Of a stretch of 5,588 nt of DNA, positions 1-5,588 are shown one piece after another. The DNA lies in NCBI GenBank assembly GCA_025352865.1, contig JANXSB010000378.1:1-5588 (forward strand), in the 5' to 3' direction. Position numbers and translations under genes: made by a program. A model generated the notes under the pieces. It did not search any database. It saw nothing but the letters and a program-made list of their open reading frames with translations, and was not told the DNA's origin. The stretch is from Chthoniobacter sp. (GTDB taxonomy: Bacteria > Verrucomicrobiota > Verrucomicrobiia > Chthoniobacterales > Chthoniobacteraceae). How positions within the stretch are numbered: position 1 is the stretch's first letter; the number at the start of each line of letters is the position of its first letter.

Positions 1-1047
1 CACCGCGCCGGAATCCTGGAGAATGCGTTTGCCATCACGCTCTTCGCGATTGCCGTCATCGTTTTTCTCGTGGGGATGATATGGCGCGGCGCGAAGCGGC
101 TCGATGAAGAGGATGCCCGGCGCGCTCGCGTCGAGGCGCAGTTGCGCGAGACTCAGGCGGGCCTGGAGGACACCGTGCGCCAGCGGACAGCCGATCTGCA
201 GCAGGCGGTCGCGGGCATTCGCGACGAACTGCGCGCCCTCGGCGCAGCGGCCAGCGAAGTGCTCGCATCGAGCAGCGCGCTCGCCGCTTCCGCCACGCAA
301 ACCGCCAAGTCCGTGGCCGAGACAACCGTGACCGTGGAGGAAGTCCGGCACACCGCGCAGCTCGCCACGGAGCGCGCGCAGCGCGTGGCTGCGAGCGCGC
401 AGCAGGCGGCGGAAATCTCCAGCGCCGGAACCGCCGCCACGCGCGCGACCGCGGAAGATGCGGCGGGCGTGCGGGGAAAAATCCAGTCCATCGGCGAGCG
501 CATGATCGAGCTCACGGAGCGCAATCACGCCATCGCCGAAATCGTCTCCACCGTCGATGATCTCGCCGAGCAGTCGAACCTGCTCGCGGTCAATGCCGCG
601 ATCGAGGCGGCGGCGGCGCGCGAGCAGGGAAAGGGCTTCGCCGTCGTCGCGCAGGAAGTGAAATACCTCTCCGACCAGTCGCGCCAGGCGACGAAGCAGG
701 TGCGCGCGATTTTGCACGACATCCAGCGCGCATCCGACGCGGCGGTGATGACCACCGAGCAGGCGACGAAGGCCGTGGAAGCCTCCGCCGCGCAGGCTGC
801 GCGCGCGGGGGAATCCATCCTCGGCCTCGGCGTCCGCGTCGGCGAAGCGGCGGATGTGGCGGCGGAAATCGCGACCGCCAGCCAGCAGCAGCTCACCGGC
901 GTGAACCAGGTGGCGCTGGCGATGGAGCAGATCAAATCGGCGAGCACCGACCACGCCAGCGCAGCCCACCGGCTGGAGCTGGCCGCGCGCGATTTGAACG
1001 CGCTGGGGCAGCGCCTGAAAGAGCTGGCGGAGCGGCACAAGACCTGA
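1..1047 (+). CDS. Methyl-accepting chemotaxis protein, 3' part (N-terminus outside window)
   Basis: Transmembrane chemoreceptor that would set the activity of the CheA encoded next. The frame is open from base 1, so the gene starts upstream; the GTG at 70 lies inside a membrane segment and is not a credible start. Numbering from base 1 gives 348 residues. Residues about 5-27 are a hydrophobic helix followed by Arg/Lys, so the rest is cytoplasmic. Residues 28-66 are a charged coiled coil resembling histidine kinase linkers (VRQRTADLQ), too short for a HAMP domain. The remainder is the antiparallel signalling hairpin, with its tip at about 190-222 (NLLAVNAAIEA, EQGKGFAVVAQEV). About 140 residues follow the tip, or 20 heptads, which suits the 40H receptor class. 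TASQQQLT (292-299) fits the methylation-site consensus. The protein ends in ERHKT, without a CheR-docking pentapeptide. The missing sensor region could be CHASE3 or a four-helix bundle; this cannot be told from here. The MCP assignment is secure. Confidence 0.95.
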   Translation, partial: HRAGILENAFAITLFAIAVIVFLVGMIWRGAKRLDEEDARRARVEAQLRETQAGLEDTVRQRTADLQQAVAGIRDELRALGAAASEVLASSSALAASATQTAKSVAETTVTVEEVRHTAQLATERAQRVAASAQQAAEISSAGTAATRATAEDAAGVRGKIQSIGERMIELTERNHAIAEIVSTVDDLAEQSNLLAVNAAIEAAAAREQGKGFAVVAQEVKYLSDQSRQATKQVRAILHDIQRASDAAVMTTEQATKAVEASAAQAARAGESILGLGVRVGEAADVAAEIATASQQQLTGVNQVALAMEQIKSASTDHASAAHRLELAARDLNALGQRLKELAERHKT

Positions 1048-1053
1048 CGCGCC

Positions 1054-3285
1054 ATGACCGACGACGAGTTTCTCCTCAAGCTGCGCGAAGCTTTCGTGAT
1101 CGAGGCGGAGGAGCATCTGCACGCGCTGACCTCGGGGCTGCTGGAGCTGGAAAAAGGCGCGGACGAAACGCGGCGCACGGAAACCACCGAGACGATCTAC
1201 CGCGAGGCGCACAGCCTCAAGGGCGCGGCGCGCGCGGTGAGCCGCGATGACATCGAAAGCGTCTGCCAGGCGCTCGAAAGCGTCTTCGCGCAGTGGAAGC
1301 AAAACCCCGCTCCCGTCGCCGCGGAAACCTTTGACGTGCTCAATCGCGCGGTCGATCTCCTCGCGCGGCGGCTGCGGCTGCCCGACGCCGCCGTCGCCAC
1401 TGCCGACCACGCGGAGATCACCGACATGATGCGCCAGCTCGGCGGTGGATCCGCACAGCCGCCGCCCGCCGCACGCACCACACCCGCTCCCGCGCCGGAA
1501 CCGGAGCCGCCCGCCGCACCCGAAGCCGAGACTCTGCAGCTCGGCGGCGCGGTCCGCGTACGCATGGCGAAGCTCGACTCACTGCTGCGCCACGCGGAGG
1601 AGATGATCGGCGTGAAGCTCACCGTCGGCCACCAGGCAGCCGAGCTGCACGCACTCAGCGGCGTGTTCGCCGCGTGGCGGAAAGAATGGGCGGGCGTGCG
1701 CGACATCACGCGCAGCGGCCTCACCGCGCAGAGCCCCGCCGCCCTCGCGAAACTCGCCGGCTTTCTCGAATGGAACCAGGACTACATGCGCACCGTCGAG
1801 AAGCGCCTGACCACACTCGCCGCCACCGCCGCCCGCGACGAGCGCAGCACCGGCGCGCTCATCGACGACCTACTCGCCGACGCCAAGCGCCTCGTCATGC
1901 TGCCCTTTGCCACGCTGCTCGATGTCTTTCCGAAAATCGTGCGCGACCTCGGCCGCGACCAGCGCAAGGAGATCGCGCTCCACCTCGACGGACGCGAAAT
2001 CGAAATCGACAAGCGCATCCTCCACGAGATGAAAGACGCGCTCCTGCATCTCGTGCGCAACTCCATCGACCACGGCCTCGAAGAGCCGCGCGTCCGCACC
2101 GCCGCGCACAAGCCCGCCACCGGTTCGCTCACCCTCGCCGTGACCCAGCTCGATGGCAGCAAGATCGAGATTCTCATTGCGGACGACGGTGCGGGCATCG
2201 ATCTCGAAAAGGTCAAAGCCGCCGCGGTGCGCGCGGGCATTCTCTCCGAGGAGGAGGCCCGCAAGCTGGATGAAAAAGCCGCGCTCTCGCTCGTCTTCGC
2301 CTCGGGCGTTTCGACGAGCCGGATCATTACGGAAATCTCCGGGCGCGGACTCGGCATGGCCATCGCGCGCGAAAAAGTGGAGCGGCTCGGCGGCACCATC
2401 GCCATCGAAACAGCGCGCGGCGCGGGCACCACATTCCGCATCGTGCTGCCGGTCACGCTCGCCACTTTCCAAGGCGTCCTTGTCGGCGCAGGCGGCCAGA
2501 CATTTGTGATCCCGACGGTGAAAATCGACCGCATCAAACGCGTGACGCATGACGAAATCCGCACGGTCGAAAACCGCGAAACCATCGTCCTCGAAGGCCG
2601 GATCGTCGCGCTCGCGCGGCTCAGTGAGGTGCTCGGCCTGCCGCCGCGCGCCGAAGCGGACGCGCACATCGAGGTCGTCGTGCTCGGCACTGCGGAAAAT
2701 CGCATCGGCTTTGCGGTGGATGCGGTCATGAGCGAGCAGGAGGTGCTCGTGAAAATCATCGGCAAGCCGCTCGTGCGCGTGCGCAACATCGCCGGTGCCA
2801 CGCTCCTCGCCTCGGGCTCGCCCGTGCTCATCCTCAACACCACCGAACTCCTCCAGAACGCCGTGCGCCTTTCCTCTGCACCTGGCCGCGCGCGACCCCG
2901 CAAGGCCGAGCCCGCCGCGCGCCCGCGCTCCATCCTCGTCGCGGACGACTCGATCACCTCGCGCATGCTTTTGAAAAACATCCTCGAATCCGCGGGCTAC
3001 ATCGTGACCGTGGCGATCGACGGCGTGGACGCGCTGACCGCACTGAAGACCCACGACTTCGACGCCCTCGTCTCCGACGTGGAGATGCCGCGCATGGACG
3101 GCTTTGACCTCACGGCGAAAGTGCGCGCCGACAAGAAACTCGGCGAACTGCCCGTCGTGCTCGTCACCGCGCTCGGCTCGCGCGAGCACCAGGAGCGCGG
3201 CGCGGAGGCGGGCGCAAACGCCTACATCGTGAAAGGCAGCTTCGACCAGAGCAACCTCCTCGAAGTCCTGCGCAAACTCGTATGA
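1054..3285 (+). CDS. cheA: Hybrid chemotaxis histidine kinase CheA with C-terminal receiver domain (CheA-REC)
   Basis: Central kinase: it autophosphorylates under receptor control and passes phosphate to receiver domains. The 743 residues contain, in order: an HPt domain (about 1-110) with phospho-acceptor His53 in REAHSLKGAA; a Pro/Ala-rich linker (about 130-161) where many CheAs carry a CheY-binding P2 domain; a long dimerisation region (about 163-290); an ATPase domain with N box HLVRNSIDHGLE (332-343, Asn336), G1 DDGAGID (377-383) and G2 GRGLGM (430-435); a CheW-like domain (about 468-608) for adaptor/receptor coupling; and a receiver (about 627-743) with Asp631/Asp632, phospho-acceptor Asp675, Thr705 and Lys727. 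All key residues are present, so it should be active. The fused receiver resembles WspE and FrzE and may be an output, a phosphate sink or an autoregulator. The ATG at 1054 directly precedes the HPt and lies 6 bases after the receptor stop. No clear Shine-Dalgarno is seen (GGCGGAG at 1026-1032 is too far away), so coupling to the receptor gene is likely. Confidence 0.97.
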   Translation: MTDDEFLLKLREAFVIEAEEHLHALTSGLLELEKGADETRRTETTETIYREAHSLKGAARAVSRDDIESVCQALESVFAQWKQNPAPVAAETFDVLNRAVDLLARRLRLPDAAVATADHAEITDMMRQLGGGSAQPPPAARTTPAPAPEPEPPAAPEAETLQLGGAVRVRMAKLDSLLRHAEEMIGVKLTVGHQAAELHALSGVFAAWRKEWAGVRDITRSGLTAQSPAALAKLAGFLEWNQDYMRTVEKRLTTLAATAARDERSTGALIDDLLADAKRLVMLPFATLLDVFPKIVRDLGRDQRKEIALHLDGREIEIDKRILHEMKDALLHLVRNSIDHGLEEPRVRTAAHKPATGSLTLAVTQLDGSKIEILIADDGAGIDLEKVKAAAVRAGILSEEEARKLDEKAALSLVFASGVSTSRIITEISGRGLGMAIAREKVERLGGTIAIETARGAGTTFRIVLPVTLATFQGVLVGAGGQTFVIPTVKIDRIKRVTHDEIRTVENRETIVLEGRIVALARLSEVLGLPPRAEADAHIEVVVLGTAENRIGFAVDAVMSEQEVLVKIIGKPLVRVRNIAGATLLASGSPVLILNTTELLQNAVRLSSAPGRARPRKAEPAARPRSILVADDSITSRMLLKNILESAGYIVTVAIDGVDALTALKTHDFDALVSDVEMPRMDGFDLTAKVRADKKLGELPVVLVTALGSREHQERGAEAGANAYIVKGSFDQSNLLEVLRKLV
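3282..3285 (+). promoter_or_regulatory. ATGA stop/start overlap, cheA-cheB translational coupling site
   Basis: The ATG of cheB and the TGA of cheA share these four bases. The 20 bases upstream contain no convincing Shine-Dalgarno, so termination-reinitiation by ribosomes finishing cheA is the simplest way to start cheB, which would tie CheB dosage to CheA dosage. The overlap is seen directly; coupling is inferred. Confidence 0.75.
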
Positions 3286-4358
3286 GCCAGCCGCCGCACT
3301 CCATCACCGTGCTCGTCGTCGATGACTCTGGCGTCAGCCGCGACCTGCTCACGCGCATCCTCCATTCCGAGCCGGGAATCCAGATCTGCGGCTACGCTCG
3401 CGACGGCCACGAAGCGCTCGTGCTGGCAGCGGAAAAAAAGCCCGACGTCATCACGATGGACATTCACATGCCGGGACTCGACGGCTTTGAAACCACGCGG
3501 CAGATCATGGAAACGCAGCCGCGGCCCATCGTCATCGTCAGCGCCAGTTTCAATGCGGGTGATGTGGCAAAAATGTTTCGTGCGCTCGAAGCAGGCGCTG
3601 TCGCCGCAGTCGAAAAGCCGCCGGGGCCCGGCGATCCCGCGCACGCGGCGCTCGCGCGGAGATTTGTCGAAACGGTGAAGGCGATGGCCGGCGTCCGCGT
3701 CATCCGCCGCTGGCCGCGGGCGCGCAGCGGAGCCCAGCGGCCCGCGCCCGCCCTGCCACCGCCGACGGCCGGGCCGCTGCGGCTCGTGGCGATCGGCGCG
3801 TCCACGGGCGGCCCGCCCGCGCTCCACCGGCTGCTCGCGGGTTTCCCGCAGCCGTGTCCCGTGCCGGTGCTCATCGTCCAGCACATCAGCGCGGGCTTCA
3901 TCCAGGGTCTCGCCGAATGGCTCACCGCCACGAGCGGCATGCCCGTGCGCATCGCGCAGCACCGCGAACTCGCTGCACCGGGCACCGCGCTGCTCGCGCC
4001 CGACGGCTGCCAGATGGGCATCGGCGCGGATGGCCTGATCACCTGCGCGCCCGAGCCGGCCGAGCATGGGCTGCGGCCGGCGGTCTCGTTTCTTTTCCGC
4101 ACGGTCGCGCGCAACTTCGGCCCGCGCGCGGCGGGCGTGCTCCTCACCGGCATGGGGCGCGACGGTGCCGATGAGCTGAAGCTAATGCGCGACGCCGGGG
4201 CCGTGACCCTCGCGCAGGATCAGGAAAGCTCCGTCATCCACGGCATGCCCGGCGAAGCCATCCGCCTCGGCGCGGCCATGCACATCGGCCCGCCCGAGCG
4301 CCTCGGGGCCATGATCCACACTTTACTCACTCCGCTCGTCTCCCACCCCGCCCCATGA
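3282..4358 (+). CDS. cheB: Chemotaxis response regulator protein-glutamate methylesterase CheB
   Basis: Removes methyl groups from receptor glutamates, and in many species deamidates receptor glutamines, giving phosphorylation-dependent adaptation. The length of 358 residues is normal for CheB. The receiver (about 8-130) has Asp14/Asp15, phospho-acceptor Asp60 in TMDIHMPGLDG, Ser87 and Lys111 (VEKPPG). An Arg/Pro/Ala-rich linker (about 140-165) leads to the methylesterase domain (about 168-350). The expected catalytic triad is intact: Ser174 in IGASTGGP, His201 in IVQHIS and Asp294 in TGMGRDGADE. The receptor upstream carries a Gln-Gln pair at a candidate methylation site, a plausible substrate. 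The start codon overlaps the cheA stop (ATGA), with no Shine-Dalgarno in front, so translation is probably coupled to cheA. It occupies the same position after a CheA-REC as wspF in Wsp operons. The partner methyltransferase CheR is not in the window. Confidence 0.97.
   Translation: MSQPPHSITVLVVDDSGVSRDLLTRILHSEPGIQICGYARDGHEALVLAAEKKPDVITMDIHMPGLDGFETTRQIMETQPRPIVIVSASFNAGDVAKMFRALEAGAVAAVEKPPGPGDPAHAALARRFVETVKAMAGVRVIRRWPRARSGAQRPAPALPPPTAGPLRLVAIGASTGGPPALHRLLAGFPQPCPVPVLIVQHISAGFIQGLAEWLTATSGMPVRIAQHRELAAPGTALLAPDGCQMGIGADGLITCAPEPAEHGLRPAVSFLFRTVARNFGPRAAGVLLTGMGRDGADELKLMRDAGAVTLAQDQESSVIHGMPGEAIRLGAAMHIGPPERLGAMIHTLLTPLVSHPAP
4355..4358 (+). promoter_or_regulatory. ATGA stop/start overlap, cheB-hybrid kinase translational coupling site
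   Basis: The ATG of the receiver-kinase overlaps the TGA of cheB. The sequence just before it is almost purine-free (CCCACCCCGCCCC), so a Shine-Dalgarno is absent and coupled reinitiation is likely. The start is supported because the receiver's first strand (SILIVEDS) begins five codons later, as expected for the family. Confidence 0.75.
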
Positions 4359-5588
4359 CTCCCGACTCCATCCTCATCGTCGAAGACAGCCCCACGCAGG
4401 CGCTCCGGCTCCAGAACTCGCTCGAAAAAAACGGCTTCACCGTGACCGCCGCCAGCGACGGCGGCGCCGCGCTCGCCGCGCTCGCGACGCTCCGGCCCAC
4501 CCTCGTCATTTCCGACATCCAGATGCCCGGCATCGACGGCTACGAACTCTGCCGCCGTCTCAAGGCCGACCCCACGCTGCGCGACATCCCGCTCATCCTG
4601 CTCACCTCGCTCTCCGCGCCGCAGGACATCATCCGCGGACTCGAATGCGGCGCGGATAATTTCGTGGTGAAACCGTACGACGACACCTTCCTCCTCGCGC
4701 GCATCCGCACCGTCCTCGCCAACCGCGACCTCGGCCCCGCGGCGAACGACGCCGCCATCCCGATCCATTTTGCCGGCCAGACATACGAGATCACCGCGGG
4801 CCGCCGCCAGATCCTCAATCTGCTCCTCTCCACGTACGAGACCGCGGTGCGGACAAATACCGACCTCATCAAAGCGCATGAGGAACTGAAGGCCGCGCAG
4901 GCGCTCATCATCGAAACCGAAAAACTCCGCACCACCGCGCGCCTCGCCGCGGGTGTGGCCCACGAGGTGCGCAATCCCCTCGCGATATTGGAAATGGGCA
5001 TGGACTTCCTTTCCAGCCAACCCATCGACGAGGCGGGGCAGGCCGTTTTCGAGGAAATGAAGGAGGCCGTGAAACGCGCCGCCGCCGTCATCAACGGCCT
5101 CACCGACCTCGGCTCGCCGGACAAGCTCGGCATGCGCGAGACCAGCCTCCACACGCTCCTCGACAGCGCGCTCGCCGTCCTGCGCGACGACCTCGCCCGC
5201 CAGCACATCGCCGTCGTCCGCCGCTTCGATGCCACGCTGCCGCAGCTCCGCGTCGATACCGCCAAGATCGGCCAGCTTTTCCTCAACCTCCTCGCCAACG
5301 CCCTCCAGGCCATGCCCGACGGCGGCACGCTCACCCTCGCCACCGGCCTCACCACCGTGGCCGCGGCGGACACCGCCTTCGACGCGGGCAACCGCGCCGG
5401 CGCGCAGTTCCACGAGGGCGAGCGCGTCGTCTTCGTCGAGATCGCCGACACCGGCACCGGAATCGCCGCCGAGCATCTCGACAAATTATTCGAGCCGTTT
5501 TTCACCACCAAGCCCACCGGCCAAGGCATGGGCCTCGGGCTCACCGTCGCGAAAAAAATCGCCGACATGCACCGCGGCCGCATCCACA
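4355..5588 (+). CDS. Receiver-histidine kinase hybrid (REC-coiled coil-HisKA-HATPase), 3' end outside window
   Basis: Cytoplasmic two-component kinase with an N-terminal receiver, so its activity is probably set by phosphate from CheA. The frame is open to the last base: 411 codons plus one base. The receiver (about 5-122) has Glu10/Asp11, phospho-acceptor Asp54 in SDIQMPGIDG, Thr84 and Lys106-Pro107. A linker with a segment around ITAGRRQILNLLLSTYETA (about 150-168) and a coiled coil (about 168-195) lead to the H box AAGVAHEVRNPL with His203, in the NtrB-like style. The ATPase domain shows the N box (LNLLANALQA, Asn311/Asn315), G1 DTGTGI (365-370), F box LFEPFFTTK (378-386) and G2 GQGMGLGL (389-396). 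Only the last few tens of residues should be missing, unless further domains follow. No membrane segment or PAS domain is visible. The ATG overlaps the cheB stop (ATGA) and the preceding bases are C-rich with no Shine-Dalgarno. The phosphotransfer target is not in the window. Confidence 0.95.
   Translation, partial: MTPDSILIVEDSPTQALRLQNSLEKNGFTVTAASDGGAALAALATLRPTLVISDIQMPGIDGYELCRRLKADPTLRDIPLILLTSLSAPQDIIRGLECGADNFVVKPYDDTFLLARIRTVLANRDLGPAANDAAIPIHFAGQTYEITAGRRQILNLLLSTYETAVRTNTDLIKAHEELKAAQALIIETEKLRTTARLAAGVAHEVRNPLAILEMGMDFLSSQPIDEAGQAVFEEMKEAVKRAAAVINGLTDLGSPDKLGMRETSLHTLLDSALAVLRDDLARQHIAVVRRFDATLPQLRVDTAKIGQLFLNLLANALQAMPDGGTLTLATGLTTVAAADTAFDAGNRAGAQFHEGERVVFVEIADTGTGIAAEHLDKLFEPFFTTKPTGQGMGLGLTVAKKIADMHRGRIH

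Noticed and set aside
70..72. GTG as the start codon of the receptor
   Set aside because: The frame is open to base 1 and the upstream residues form the first part of a membrane helix, so this is an internal valine of a gene truncated by the window edge.
1048..1053. Possible promoter or terminator between receptor and cheA
   Set aside because: Only six bases (CGCGCC) separate the genes, which is too short for either; they are read as one transcript.
1441..1536. Pro/Ala/Glu-rich repeat-like stretch in cheA
   Set aside because: It is an irregular flexible linker between HPt and P3, not an ordered DNA or protein repeat.
1870..3189. Long minus-strand open frame of 439 codons opposite cheA, with an overlapping one of 399 codons in another frame
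   Set aside because: Both lie opposite a clear CheA. The translations are low-complexity and Arg/Asp/Ala- or Ser/Arg-rich with no recognisable domain, which is the usual effect of high GC at third codon positions.
4220..5476. Minus-strand open frame of 418 codons, plus another at 4540-5583, opposite the hybrid kinase
   Set aside because: The plus strand encodes a receiver-kinase with every expected motif. The minus translations are Gly/Glu- or Ser/Arg-biased and match nothing I recognise.

Overview
The window is one tightly packed, plus-strand stretch of a chemosensory (chemotaxis-like) operon. All of it except 6 bases is protein-coding. GC content is high and third codon positions are strongly G/C. 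The host is therefore a high-GC bacterium, and the transmembrane receptor with an adaptor-type Che pathway fits a Gram-negative. A member of the Verrucomicrobiota (Opitutales-like) is a low-confidence guess from overall protein style; a proteobacterium cannot be excluded from the sequence alone.

Layout: (1) 1-1047, the 3' part of a transmembrane methyl-accepting chemotaxis protein (MCP), open at the left edge; (2) 1054-3285, a hybrid CheA kinase with its own C-terminal receiver domain; (3) 3282-4358, CheB methylesterase; (4) 4355-5588, a cytoplasmic receiver-histidine kinase, open at the right edge and about 411 residues long so far. MCP and cheA are 6 bases apart. cheA/cheB and cheB/kinase each overlap by 4 bases (ATGA). 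No promoter, terminator, RNA gene, repeat array or mobile element is visible.

Proposed working: the membrane receptor controls CheA autophosphorylation at His53. CheA then has three candidate receivers in the window: its own (Asp675), CheB (Asp60, feedback on receptor modification) and the N-terminal receiver of the last gene (Asp54). There is no stand-alone CheY and no flagellar gene here. The pathway seems to end in a second histidine kinase (His203), whose target lies outside the window. This matches 'alternative cellular function' Che systems such as Wsp (WspA/WspE/WspF), Myxococcus Che3 and Rhodospirillum centenum Che3 better than a flagellar chemotaxis operon. CheR and CheW are not in the window and are expected upstream.

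The catalytic residues I could check in all three enzymes are intact, and I see no frameshifts. The most noteworthy points are the kinase-to-kinase wiring, the receptor's unusual signalling tip and missing HAMP domain, and the reliance on translational coupling.
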